DNA of 64,000 nucleotides from Mesodorylaimus sp. YZB2_4 (GCA_030248295.1 JASANH010000838.1:372001-436000); one strand, 5' to 3'. Positions 33,704 to 46,354 are shown, numbered from the stretch's first letter. Numbers and translations are program-made. The notes: generated by a model not told the origin, from the sequence alone.

Positions 33704-35359
33704 TCATAAAATCACTTCCAATTCATCCCCGAACTGTTGCCACGCCTCCTCGAGCAGATCCTCAGTGCATCCCGTCTCGCGGCCACCCTCGGCTCCGAAG
33801 AAGGCGCTGGCCCGCTTGCGTCGAAGAGCTGCGTGGAAATCGAGTATGCCGCGGTCGGAGACTCCGGAATTGTTGAGGAAGAGGGTGTGGACGCGAGGGC
33901 AGCACTCGGCCACACTGAGCAGGCACTGGTCGTCGACGGTCTCGCTGCACACGCCAAACACTCGCAAGAGCGGGCACGCTCGGAGCACTGCCTCGATGGC
34001 CGACACGCTCATTTTGGACAGAGGCCAGTTGTGACGAAAGAGCGGCGAGTGGGTCTTTTCCGTGTTCAGTTCCAAGTGGAGCAAAGGAGGCGAATGGAAG
34101 CCAAAGTGCTGGGCGCAGGAGAACATGAACTCGTCGCCCACCGATTCGACCAGCTCGTTAAAGATGATACAGCGCCAGTGCTTACTGCCACGCACGATCC
34201 GTGCGACCTGCTCCTCACTGCCCTTGCCCCCGAAATCGACCACGATCGATTGCAGGGAGGCCAAATCGGCCAGCGGCGAAAAAACGGTGACGTGCACGCA
34301 ATTGCGAAGCTCGAGTTCCCGCAGTTGACTGAGATTGGCCATCAACACGATGTTCTCGTCGTGCAAGTACTGGCACTCGATCACCAGCGAACGAAGATTG
34401 ACAGCCTCCTTGACGAAGGCGTTGAGCCAGCCCGTCGTCAACCATTTGTTGTTCAATGCCTACAAAAAGTCAATTTGAGTGGCGAAATGCACGGGTCACG
34501 CCTCACCTTAAAGTGACCCGTGCATTTCGCCACTCAAATTGACGTCATTCTCGTGAATTTCAGATCGAAGCTCAATTGCAAATTGCTAATTCGCAGGGCG
34601 GTCGGGGGATGGGCCCAGAAGGTCTAGCAGAGGGCGTCGGCCACTCGATATCGCGTGGTGAGCATGTTGTAGGACAGGTCGGCGCCAGACAAACGAATTT
34701 CCATGAAATTCGGCCAGTATTTGACCTGATGCAGCGCCCGCACGTCCACGATTTCTCCACTCACGTCCAGCATCTCCACTTTGGGCCACAAACGCACCAG
34801 ATGACTCATCAACTCGTTAATAATAAACACGTGTAGTCGAGACGGGTGCGACAGACGACCCTCGCCGCGTCCACGTCGGACGTAATTGCGGAATACCAAA
34901 CGACTCACATTCGGGTACATCTCGGCCAACCACCCGGTCAGTTTCTTGACCACGTTCGTCCTCAGCAACGTCAACCCGACCAGCTCCTTCCGACGATAGA
35001 ATCGGGGAAGCTCGATGAATCGATCCTCCATAACCAAGTCCACGTAGAAATCGCACAAGCGCAGAGTCTGCAACCCCGCTCGAGCCGTCATTCCAATCGA
35101 TCGCCACTGGAGACACGTCTGCGACGCCGCCCACGCATCACGACCGCCCAGGTGGGCGAATATATTTCGAACCACAACGTCTGGCAGCGCACTCAATTTT
35201 CCCTCATCTTTGATAAGTTTCCAAATCTAGAAGCAAAAATTCTAGAAAAGAACTGCGATCGATCTGTATCTGACCTCTTTGATTCCAACGCGATGCCAAT
35301 CGTCCCACCCGCCGCCACAGCAATGATGTGTCGCAGGCCACGTCTGCTTTACACTGCAT
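33704..35359 (-). CDS. F-box/leucine-rich-repeat protein
   Basis: Best model: exons 35359-35309, 35226-34645 and 34459-33704, 462 residues. The second and third exons are well supported as coding; the first exon and the CGA|GTGGCC donor at 34645 are weaker guesses. The F-box is at about residues 26-65 (LSALPDVVVRNIFAHLGG, then TCLQWRSIG). Leucine-rich repeats follow, for instance NLRSLVIECQYL, LRELELRNCVHV and CPRVHTLFLNNSGVSDRGI. Such proteins serve as substrate adaptors of SCF ubiquitin ligases through SKP1. Without splicing near 34645 the frame meets TAG at 34624-34626. The 34460-34644 interval holds a perfect 31-bp inverted repeat. An alternative is two separate loci, an F-box gene and an LRR gene. 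Confidence 0.65.
34469..34543. repeat. Perfect 31-bp inverted repeat with 13-nt loop
   Basis: Arms 34469-34499 and 34513-34543 are perfectly complementary over 31 bp; the loop is GCCTCACCTTAAA. On the minus strand the loop reads TTTAAGGTGAGGC and contains a near-consensus 5' splice site, AAG|GTGAGG. The arms sit within the interval between the F-box and LRR exons. Complementarity stops exactly at both ends. Confidence 0.95.
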
Positions 35360-35371
35360 GCGGCCGCACAA

Positions 35372-35381
35372 GTCACGTGAC
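35372..35381. promoter_or_regulatory. Palindromic E-box GTCACGTGAC upstream of the F-box gene
   Basis: GTCACGTGAC is a perfect palindrome that matches the bHLH-ZIP/CLEAR-type E-box (TFEB/MITF, USF, Max). It lies about 13 nt upstream of the proposed start codon. A minus-strand TATAATA lies near 35391-35397. Confidence 0.45.
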
Positions 35382-35399
35382 CTGGCTGCTATTATAAGC

Positions 35400-36561
35400 A
35401 GTTCACTTGGTCTCACCGCAAACGGTCGAGACTTTCAACTGGTTCTATGTAATTTAGGCATGTCTGAGGTTGAACCAGCACGCATTGTGCGATGACCACT
35501 CCAGCCCCCTCCAAAATTCACATGGTTCCCTTAGGAGGGGGCTGGATCCTGAAAATTGGGCACTTTGATGACAAAAACCCTTCAGGTTTTCATGGCTTCT
35601 ACTGATAAGGTGTTATGGTAAGAAGTAGCTGATATATTTCGCGAGCGCGATACGAATGTGCAACCCTGCCTGGCAGCCGGGTATCGGCTGAAATCCCCGA
35701 CTGGAGCAAGGTGATTCTTGCAGTTATACCTGCGGGGTTGGCGCTGATCCCAGGAGATCAATAATTCTCTCCCATTCGCCCCAAGCCACCAGGCAGTGGG
35801 GTTAAAATATGCAATGTTGTGTTAGCCGAAACAACTGGGGGGGGGGGGGCACGGATCTGACAATGAGCGTCAGTGTAGCTAGGCCAGAAAAAGAGCATGC
35901 ACTGAACAACATGCATCAATAAATTCAAGTTCTGATCCCATTTTTCAACCTTGCCTATAAGCTGTTTGTCAACTTTTACCTACCCTATTGAAACCGCCAC
36001 TCCCATCGTTCGTTGGCCCTTTTTCAAAGGCGAATTCCACGTGTGCGGTGTCGTGTTCGACTCTCAATAGTCGGTGTTGACTATGTAGTGGTGCATACTG
36101 GTTATGGCAGCCCGGTGCAGGTGGTGTCACTCATGCAGAAGCGAATGTCTGCTTTCAAAGCCGATTTTAAAAACGAACCTTGACTTATTTTGTTGCCCAA
36201 CGAACACGTGTGGTTGCGGCATACAAAACTGCACAGTAGGGTGGGCACCTCGTGCGAGCAGCATGGCCCGAACTGGGTCTTGTTTTCGACTGCGATCATA
36301 AACTGTCTTCGCAAACTGGCACCGTTCACCCCTCGAAGCAAGTTCTACTGGTGCTTGTCCATCCATTATCATCCGACTGTCTTCTATTGCGTGACGAGAA
36401 CGAGCCCAGTATCCGGTCGAGGTGACTTTGACGACTTCGATTCAAGCCTATTTCTTCTTTGCCCACAGTCGAACTTTTCAGGAGGTTCTATATTTTAGAC
36501 TCTCTTGTCGACCGAGGCTGTTCAGTGTCTCACATTACTTCTGACTGTGCTATATTGGATC
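35400..36561. other. Intergenic between F-box gene and calexcitin-like paralogue 3
   Basis: Contains a 12-bp perfect hairpin (arms 35501-35512 and 35534-35545) and a 13-nt poly-G run at 35837-35849. No gene is recognised. Confidence 0.5.
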
Positions 36562-37922
36562 ATGCCGGCCGAAACAAATTCCCGCACGGATGTTCACAGG
36601 CAATCTGTGGCTGATAGGAGGGCCTCGTTCATGAAAACAGCCCAGCAGCAAGTCGAAGAGAGCGCTGCTGAGGAGAAGCCTTTCGTAGCTAGGCATATCA
36701 ACATGTGTCAAGTGGAGAAGCTAACTGCCCTGTTCGAAAAGTATTTCGGTAGGTTATAACTGGCGAGAATGGGTCACAGGTCGGACTAAGCTGTGGACAT
36801 ATTGCAGATGTGGACAAGGATGGATTCATCACAGAAAACGATGTGGAATCATTGAACGAGGCAGGTCTCACTCCGTGTCCCCCCCCCTCAATCTCTCATC
36901 GTTCTGTGTTCACATTGCAGAAAATCTTTGACTACACAGCTTGGGATAGAGAAGATCCAAAAGCCAGGAAGTTGGTTGAGTACCACAACGACTTGTTCAA
37001 ATGCCTGCTGGCCGAGATCAATAAAGATGTCCAAGCCGAGTCGTTCAGGAAAAGTATGCCTTCGCTTGCACGAGTACCCTTCCAATTGTAATGTTTTGCC
37101 TTTAGCTGAAATCAGTCTGGACAACTGGCTAAAAATGTGGGATCAAAACATGAATCGAGCATTAGCTATTTTCCATTTGCCGCAATGGGTTCAAGTTCTT
37201 CCTTGGAACATGTTCACTTTCATCGATAAATATAGTAAGGATAGGGCCAACTTCTGCACTCAGCTATGGTTGGCGCCTGCGAGTGCAGCACACGCCAACT
37301 ATCTCCTCCCCAGCCTTAGACCAGGGTTGTGGAGAAGTGGGGCGGCATGTGAGCCACGTGATGGGGCAGGTAGCTTGCCACAAATCATTGCATAAGAGAA
37401 ACCACCGGGCATCAAAGACAAGCCTCCACACAATACATACTATTGCACATCCCACTGGCCTGCTCATGTGCCAGGCTGTCACCATGCATAGAAGTCGCTC
37501 AAAATTAAGAATCCCCTCCTGCGGGTCCACCTGCTCTTTTATCTAGAAAATATGCCTCTTGTAACATCGCACTTCCAGGTCGAGGCCACGTCACCAAGCA
37601 GAATCTGTTTGAGTTTTACACCGACTTCATGTTGCTGGATGACAAGAGAGGCAAAGTTGTCGCCGACAATGCTTGGTCACAGATGACTGGGGTAAGGAAG
37701 TACTGATGCGAGAATGACCTACCACCCTTGCTGGCTCATCTGCAGTAAATTAATTTTCAGAATGGTGACTTCAAATTGACAATGGACGTGTACTCGATGG
37801 CATTCTCCAACTTCCTCTTTGCCAAGAACTCGTACGGACCTGGTTTGTTCATTTTGGGAACTTTCGAAGAATGCGTCAAAATGCGAGGATTCAAGTTCGA
37901 CTATCGCGATGTCGAAGATTGA
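36562..37922 (+). CDS. Calexcitin-like EF-hand protein, paralogue 3
   Basis: Six exons, 36562-36748, 36808-36860, 36921-37053, 37106-37234, 37579-37691 and 37761-37922, give 258 residues. The first EF-hand loop, DVDKDGFITEND, is good. The second, DKYSRGHVTKQN, has lost the acidic residues at positions 3, 5 and 12 and is unlikely to bind calcium. The ISLDNWLKMWDQ...LPQWVQ and SNFLFAKNSYGPGLFILGTF blocks match paralogue 1 closely. Exon 2 ends GAACGAG|GCAGGT: homology fixes the junction, so intron 2 is GC-AG. The start at MPAETNSR was chosen by alignment with SVADRRASF in the other copies; an upstream in-frame extension is unsupported. It lies about 8 kb from the other two paralogues in the same orientation. 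Confidence 0.86.
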
Positions 37923-39049
37923 TTTCCTATTTGCCCTTGGCGAAATGCCTGTATCGAAAGGTTCACATTAGGTTCATTCATATATCATTTACTCTTCTTG
38001 GCTAGAACCTTTTATCATAGTCCATGGGTAAGAAAATATCACCGAGTAAAAGTGTCTCCATATTTCGCCTGCGCCTTGTGTCTACTAAGTAAACCTGACC
38101 AATACAGTATGAGCACTGCCTACGCTAATGATAAGCAGAAACAGCTGTGCATGATGTCCTGCATGAACAGTACTACTGTAGTTATTGCAGAGTCATAATC
38201 ACATCCTGTCAAGATCATCAAAAACCCATACTGCATCGATCGATTTTGATCACGGGGTCTCTCGTCTTATGAATCAGTCGACTTCTGTACACCAAGAATG
38301 TCGACAGTCAACATTCGTGGGGGCGGCTGTGTTCCTGGCACAAAAATTTAAAGTTTTGGATAAGAACAGATAGAATAAAGACAGCGGCAAATTTTTAATA
38401 TCATCAGATGAATAAGAATTTGTAATTCTCAACTGATGCAAAGATCAATATTGAAACGCAGCAGGTTCGGAGAGGTTTTCCTTTTTGAATATGGCGCCTT
38501 CACATAGATTTGTCTGCTTTATGGCGCCAAAGTAAATTTGTTTCTTAAAGTTTTTGCTTTGTTTTGTTTTGTTTTCTTTGCGTATTGCACCAATCGATCG
38601 AAAAGTTTGGGTTCCTTCTTGGAATTTTGATGCGTCGACCTGGATAAGCGAAGTAAGTAAGAAGCCATTAGGCTTTTTCAGTGCGAGTTATGTGCAAAGC
38701 TAAACCATCTAAGCCTGGAGCTTTTAAGATGGTCTGTGCTTTCCTCGGTCCCTGGCTGTATTGTAGGTGCTGCCAATAAATCTTTCTGCGCTGCACTAGG
38801 GAACTAATAACGAAAGTTGCCTCACTATCAGCTCTTCGCAGTTGCATCAGCAGGTACAGTAGAAGGCCTACCTATATGTACTGTTTGTATGTATTGTCCA
38901 TACGGCGACTGTATGCCGCCGTGGAGGAATCGCCCATGTTTTGCCGCTTCCTTCTTGAACGTGTGATTGCTGCGTATGAGTGGCGATTCTGCTTTCGCTC
39001 CTTACAATTTCTGTGATATAGCGTTATTTGTCGTTTTAGGCCATCAAAA
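37923..39049. other. Downstream flank of calexcitin-like paralogue 3
   Basis: AATAAA occurs at 38374-38379, about 450 nt after the stop. A TTTTAG at 39034-39039, just before the next ATG, suggests that the following gene has a 5' UTR intron. No further gene recognised. Confidence 0.45.
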
Positions 39050-40909
39050 ATGGTCGTCTCGCTCTTCGATCAATGTCGTGTGAGAATCCGCAATGGAATT
39101 GAGAATGGGGAACAATGGGCTATCAAAACGACCTGTTGCTCAAATCCAGCATTGCGACAGTCAATTTTGGACATAGTTTTAATGCACGGGGCTATAAATA
39201 ATCGCCATTGTTTGGAAACGTTCAGCTCACCAAAATTTTTGCATGGTCTAACTTCGTTAAGCACAGAAGCCGGTAGTTCCGATGATCGTCAATATTTGGA
39301 TCGTTTGACGATGAGTATGGCCTGGATTCTACCAAATGGAGAAAAACTCGGCGCCAGCATAACGGAACTTAGTTTGAATATTTATCGAACCGTCCGAGGT
39401 GAACGCAACGTGGAAGAACGTGAACCAAGTCTGCACAGCGTTATTCATCTGATCGGCCGATGCCCAAATTTGACCAAATTGAAGATCACTTTCATCTCAA
39501 AAATCGATGATAATAACCTGTTCAGTTTGGCTTATGGCAAATACACGGCTGGCATATTTAGCGATTGCCTCATGTCGCCCGGATTTCTGAACAAGACGAA
39601 ACTAATGAAACCCAGCGCACAAGTTATGGAAAATTTGGTGGAATTGACGGTAATCGGAGTCAAAAGAACTCGATTCCTCCGTACCGGGCTGCCAGTACTT
39701 CAGTTCAAACGATTGGCCTCATTACATTTGTTCGATGGTTTGGTTGGAACGGGTGCTTTTCACGAAATTCTACGAAGCAGTTACCACACGCTAAGCTCAA
39801 TGTATTTGGAAGGAGTGGATATTGCGGAAGATTCGGAAAATGGGCCTTACATTTGTCCGTTTCCGTTACCAAATTTGAAAAGATTAACGGTGAAAGATGA
39901 TGGATTCTGGATACGCCTATTTCGACCATTCTTGCAAACATTAAATCGATGCCCGCAATTGCAACATATTGATTTAGATATGATCGTCGAAAAAGAAATG
40001 AAACATGAATCGTGTTTAAAAGATTTGAATTCTCTCCGAGCTAATTTGGATATTTCACTTCGTTTGCGTTATTACAGAGGAGTTCGTCCAATTTTCGATG
40101 GCCCTTATTTTCGATTTATTGAACTTTTTGGAGAAAAAATCAAATTTTTCGAGTTGGACACGATTGATGAATGTTGGAATCATCGATTCAATACTGCCAT
40201 AGCGCATATGGTCGAGACGTGCCGTAATCTTACGGCACTTCGAATGTTGACACCAAGTGAGAAGAAACTGAAAACACGAAGTTTAGAAGAATTACGAAAA
40301 GGCAAGTTTGAACTAGTTCCATTATTCGCTGATAGCCAACGTGCATCTAAACTCATTGAAATCATGTTCATCGGTAGTTATGATCAAGAAATTTTAAAAT
40401 ATTTATCAGACAATTGCATCAATCTCAAACGATTGGCGATTTTCAATTGCCCAGAACTTACGGACGAGCATTTAAAGGCATTGGCGCAGCGAGGGGCTCA
40501 ATTAGAAACGATTGCTATCGATAATTGCCCGGGCATCTCCGATAATGGATTGATTCCGATTATTATGAATAGCGCTAGCAAATTGCAAGTTTTCCGTGTT
40601 CGTTCAGCATCAAATAATGCACATAAAATCAGTGACAAGACGTGGATGGTTTTGATTGAACATTGTCGTTATGTTAAGAATGCCAATATTCCTATTCGAT
40701 TGAAAGAAATGGCTTTGGAGAAATGTTTCGGATTAGTGAGTGGTTTTCAAGAAGGAATCGATGTCAGTAATGACGAGGACGAATTGGAGATGAGTGAAGG
40801 AGATAGTGACGATGATGAATTGCCATTGGAATATGATGATGGAATTTACTACGACGAAGATGGGACACGACACAGTGAAAATGGTGTGTGTGCAGATGAT
40901 GATTCGTAG
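39050..40909 (+). CDS. Leucine-rich repeat protein, FBXL/AMN1-like, single coding exon
   Basis: An uninterrupted 619-residue frame in a region where most genes have many introns. LRR consensus pieces are spread along it, for example CPNLTKLKITFISKIDDNNL, LPNLKRLTVKDDGF, CINLKRLAIFNCPELTDEHL and GAQLETIAIDNCPGISDNGL; the last two are cysteine-containing LRRs of the AMN1/FBXL type. The N-terminus, MVVSLFDQCRVRIRNGI, resembles the start of some CUL2 or SCF receptor LRR proteins, but I cannot see a true F-box or VHL box. The C-terminal 50 residues are strongly acidic. Codons are more AT-rich than in neighbouring genes, so a retrocopy origin is possible. A role in ubiquitination is inference only. 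Confidence 0.8.
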   Translation: MVVSLFDQCRVRIRNGIENGEQWAIKTTCCSNPALRQSILDIVLMHGAINNRHCLETFSSPKFLHGLTSLSTEAGSSDDRQYLDRLTMSMAWILPNGEKLGASITELSLNIYRTVRGERNVEEREPSLHSVIHLIGRCPNLTKLKITFISKIDDNNLFSLAYGKYTAGIFSDCLMSPGFLNKTKLMKPSAQVMENLVELTVIGVKRTRFLRTGLPVLQFKRLASLHLFDGLVGTGAFHEILRSSYHTLSSMYLEGVDIAEDSENGPYICPFPLPNLKRLTVKDDGFWIRLFRPFLQTLNRCPQLQHIDLDMIVEKEMKHESCLKDLNSLRANLDISLRLRYYRGVRPIFDGPYFRFIELFGEKIKFFELDTIDECWNHRFNTAIAHMVETCRNLTALRMLTPSEKKLKTRSLEELRKGKFELVPLFADSQRASKLIEIMFIGSYDQEILKYLSDNCINLKRLAIFNCPELTDEHLKALAQRGAQLETIAIDNCPGISDNGLIPIIMNSASKLQVFRVRSASNNAHKISDKTWMVLIEHCRYVKNANIPIRLKEMALEKCFGLVSGFQEGIDVSNDEDELEMSEGDSDDDELPLEYDDGIYYDEDGTRHSENGVCADDDS

Positions 40910-41668
40910 GCGCATGACAAATATCCCCACTTGGAATTTATTGATTCGCGTGATTGGTAGTCATTCTATAACCACCACGTGGAGAATGGCTGTTGAGAAA
41001 AAAATGAGGATAACATTTTCGAGTGCAGGAAGATTTCATTTTTCAAATTGTTTTTGTGGGATTTGAGTTCAAAATAGTCAGGTGGCATAGATTTGGGGAC
41101 AGAATACTTGTCTGACACCGTTCCTGGTCTGCCTCTGACAAGTCCACAGATTGCTGCTGTCGATTCTGTCGGTGTCTGCTAGCGGTCGCCTGTGTGTGCT
41201 ACGCCATGAGTGCGTCTTAGCTGTGCTTGGTGATAGATGACATGACAGCAGACTCGATTGAGGAGCCGTACTGATTTTGGTGATGCGTCTAATCATGAAT
41301 CTGACGTGAGGCTGGCTCTTCTGCTGTCAGTCTAAATTTAAACTACGTCAAAGTTCTTGCTGCAGTTTCTTCTGGATCGATAATGCTAGTGCAGTCTTGA
41401 TTTTGTGGATTTGGCAAGTTTGACTTGGCGCCATGACGTTGTTGGCATTTGGCATCCTCCACTTTTGTACCGCCCCCACGCGAGGCATCACTATTCGTCA
41501 TTGCCCCTTGCTCGAGCAACCTGTCAATGTGAAGAGCTATAAAAAGTGTCCTTTCTTATCACCATGCTCCCCAGTGCCTAATCAGGACCAAGACATTTCT
41601 TGCGATTAAAGGATTGCTGTCGAGTCGCTTGCCTGGCTTCCAAGGGCCTTAGCCGCGATCTCATCAGC
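40910..41668. other. Spacer upstream of the PREP homeobox gene
   Basis: No exon recognised. The open frame extends upstream of 41669 to about 41601 without an ATG, so a further 5' exon is possible. Confidence 0.4.
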
Positions 41669-44439
41669 ATGTTCTCGAAATGGCATCGCAGTGAGACTGG
41701 CGAGGGATCAGTATTGTACGATGATACAATCAGGGATCAGACGGCCATCAAATCGCATCCCCTCTTTCCACTGTTGAAGTACCTGTTCTTCAAATGTGAG
41801 CATTCCACGTCCAGTCTGAGCACTGCCAGTACCAAGGTGGACCTGGAAGAGATGCTGGCTATGGTGGGCAATAAGGCCAGTGATGATGCTAGTGAAACAG
41901 GATCTGATCAGTCTTCCAATGGAACTGATGGTTTCTTGGGGGGCTCGTGGAAGACGGAGAACGAAGAATTGGATCAGTTGGTAAGTGGGTCAGTGGGGCT
42001 GAAGACCTGAGACTGGAGCTGTCCTTGCTTTGAAGATGCTTCGAGCTATTCAAGTGCTCAGAATTCAACTGTTGGAGTTGGAGAAGGTGGATGAATTGTG
42101 TAAAGACTTTTGCGCCAGATATATCAGTAAGTTCGGTGAGCCGGACTCGCAGCAGGAAAGGAACCAAGTATAGCATGCCACCACGCAGTGTCTTCCACTT
42201 CCTTTGTCCCACTACCCACATATGGGAATAAACAGCAAAAGGTAGAGTGGGACGTGCGTGAGGGTGGAGTACATGTCTCATGTGGACTGTACAACCAGGC
42301 TGCCCATGTGCTGTGCCTGTAATACTTCATAGTTGGTTTCCTGACAAGATCTCGCGCTTGTGAACCCTAATGAGTGCTGTAGGTTTTGTCAGTTTGAGTA
42401 CAATCGGGTCTACACATTCAAAAAACAACAACAAAAACTCGAGCCATCTGATCGTGAGAGTGGTGAGCCAGTCGTGCACTTACGCTGTTTTCTAATCCTT
42501 GTGAACTTGTAGGGTGCCGTATGTTAGCCCATTTCTAGCACCCAACTCTAGTGCGCAGTGTCTTGACGCATGCTCAAATTTGAACAAACCTCTCTGTCCC
42601 AGCGCCAACACCTAAGCAGCACACGAAGACGACCACCGAACCAGGAACTCTTCGCGACCGACTAGTCCCCATGCATTCCTTTTCAGCATGTCTCAAAGGC
42701 AAAGTCACTCAAGAAATGTTGTTGGGCTGGTCCGAAATAGATGACGATGAGTCATGCTCCCCTCCACTGGCCTCCTCGCCTTTATCTGGTCCTGACTTTA
42801 ACGCCGATCACACCAGCAAAAACGCCCCGCCAGCCATTATGGCCACTATGCAAACACCGACTGGTCAAGTGTCCATCCCATTGCTTATTCCGTTACTGAT
42901 AACAACACCTTCCATGGCCAGCTCTATCACTGCACCAACATTTTCTAGTCCGAGTGCCAGCCATGCTAGAGACGTATTTGAGAGTAGATCACCTCAGTTT
43001 GGCAATGCTGTCGTAAATGGACATGGCTCGACTACAAACAGACTTCTCCCATCGTCAAGTATTATTACTCAGTCTATGCCCCGAAAGGGTAATTTCAAAA
43101 GTCCACCGCCTGATCAAGCATCATCGTCAACTTTGTCCGAGTCGCCGTCTGCACATGATAAAACTCAAGTATGTAGAAATTTGCTTGAAAGTTTATGCCT
43201 CATAAACTTGGGTCCTAAACTTGGCTTTGCTTGTTTTAGAAGCTTGTTCAATCCAGTCTTGTTAATGGAAACGGAGGGGGAAAAGGAAAACGCGGATCGT
43301 TGCCTCGTAATGCAGTAGAAATCTTACGAACTTGGCTCTTTCAGAATATAAGGGTAGGTTAGGTGAGCGCCAATCAGATGGTACCAGCTCCTGTTCCTTT
43401 CAGCATCCGTACCCGTCGGAGGAAGAAAAACGAGAATTGTGCGCTCAAAGTGGATTGAATCTGCTTCAAGTGAATAATTGGTAAGAAAATCAGCAAGGAA
43501 GTTGGCGTGGTCGGTGTGTAAGCTCGTCTAGCGATTGATTATCTGCAAGGAGCTGGCAACTGAAACATCACTTAATGGGCGACGTTCCCAGCTCCTGGGG
43601 TCTTGCAGAGGACCGATTTCCAGACGAGCCTCTACAGGTGCTGAAGGTCCTGCAGGCATGTGCATTAGCATCGAGGTGTGGAAAGGGCGTTGAACATCGA
43701 GGGTAGAGAGCAAAAAGGCAACTTGCTGATGGGTCAGAGGCGACCATGATCATCCATTCACTCTGTAATGGCTGAACATAAAAATTCGGGCTTCTTGCAT
43801 AATCAGTTGGGACATCTGTGGTGATCAACTAAACAGCCATCTCTAACTTTGCTACCAATATTCAGTGTATTATCTTGATAGATTTCTTGCACATGCCTAT
43901 TCTGAACACTAGTCGGGGCCTCTTCCCAGTACTGTATGTTTTCTCATACACTTGTAATACGACCGGGTCCATATTAGTAAAGGGAGTGACTGGTGGAGCT
44001 TTTGCACCAGGCCAAAAACCCAGGGCAGCCAACCAAGTTTTTCGACCTAGTGTCCTCTCTTGAATCAGCAACTCCCACCCCCTTTCCTTTTAGGTTTATC
44101 AATGCACGCCGCCGAATTTTGCAACCACTGCTCGATGGTGCTGCGTCGAATACAATAGGTTCTCTGCTTTCACCTTCTATCGACCTTCCAGCTCATGATC
44201 AGGCCCACACCGCTAAAGCTTCAGGCTCGGCAATAGACTTGACGAGAGCAGGCTCGTCCAGAAAACGTGCCACGACTTCGAAACAACGTGGTTCGGGCAT
44301 AAATTGGACAGAATCCTTGATGCCACTGAGTTTTGGTCACAGTGCCGACGAATCGAGAGATCAAGACGGGACAAAGAAAAAGCGGAATCCAGTGGGTGAG
44401 CAAGTTGAAACTAGAAATGGTGCTAAAGAGAATATGTGA
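41669..44439 (+). CDS. PKNOX: TALE homeobox transcription factor, PREP/PKNOX type
   Basis: Six exons, 41669-41980, 42036-42126, 42687-43168, 43240-43353, 43404-43480 and 44094-44439, give 473 residues in consistent phase. The MEIS/PREP N-terminal domain that binds PBX/Extradenticle is clear: [15 protein letters not shown], then [20 protein letters not shown] and [14 protein letters not shown] across the exon 2/3 junction. A Ser/Pro-rich linker follows. The three-residue-extended homeodomain begins at about residue 311 ([20 protein letters not shown]) and continues with [13 protein letters not shown] and [20 protein letters not shown]. RRILQPxLD is the PREP form; MEIS has RRIVQPMID. The start is the first in-frame ATG; an upstream exon cannot be excluded. 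AATAAA follows the stop by 72 nt. Confidence 0.92.
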
Positions 44440-44510
44440 TATACTGTAAGCGACAGAGGTACGTTGTGGACCAAGTAAACATACAGTCAGTAGTGAAATC
44501 ATGACTCCCC

Positions 44511-44516
44511 AATAAA
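44511..44516 (+). promoter_or_regulatory. Polyadenylation signal of the PREP gene
   Basis: AATAAA 72 nt after the stop codon. Confidence 0.6.
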
Positions 44517-45161
44517 CTTCAAGTGTTCCTCATCATCTAGGCGGAAGGCTGAGCCACAAATATCTTTGACTCCCCATAAAACCACGCACAGTCACAATGA
44601 TGAGTACGCGTACTGTTGGTCAGAACTATTATAGCTACTGGGTACTTTCTGATCCGTCGCAACGGCGAATTGTCCTTCTGCAGTGCAGCTCTGCATGCGT
44701 AATAGACCACTAGTAATCACAAAAAAAAGTTCAGTGCGCAAAGTAGTTATTAGTCGGGTTTTCTTTCGTTTGTAAAACTGGAGATTGGTAGAGCTTTTGA
44801 GCCGCGCGAAATCCCCTGCTCATCCAACCAAGTCCAGGGACTCAAAGACAATGCCGCCCTGCAGCTGCTGGCTTTGCTCACTGTTAGAGAATCGATAGGC
44901 AGTTCATTTAGCAAAGCAACATCCACTCCCGTCCTCCGGTACGCTGTCACATTGCAGTATTGTTGGATCCATGAAACTAGGCCTAATTCGTGATGTGTTC
45001 CAAAACTGTATTTACCGATCTATCTATCTGCGAGAGTTCTAATCTTCGACGAGGTTTCGGATTTTCTATGTTACTGCACGAAATCATTTTGCCTCATTTT
45101 TATGCCCTAAGACACATTGCCAATACACGATTGCTCTGACAACGACTTCCAGCAGCTTCCT
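44517..45161. other. Gap between converging PREP and TTBK-like genes
   Basis: Nothing recognised on either strand. Confidence 0.45.

Positions 45162-46354
<1,193 letters not shown>

Noticed and set aside
33737..34516. Plus-strand ORF of 259 codons opposite the F-box gene
   Set aside because: The minus strand encodes recognisable leucine-rich repeats and an F-box; the plus frame has no domain and is an antisense shadow.
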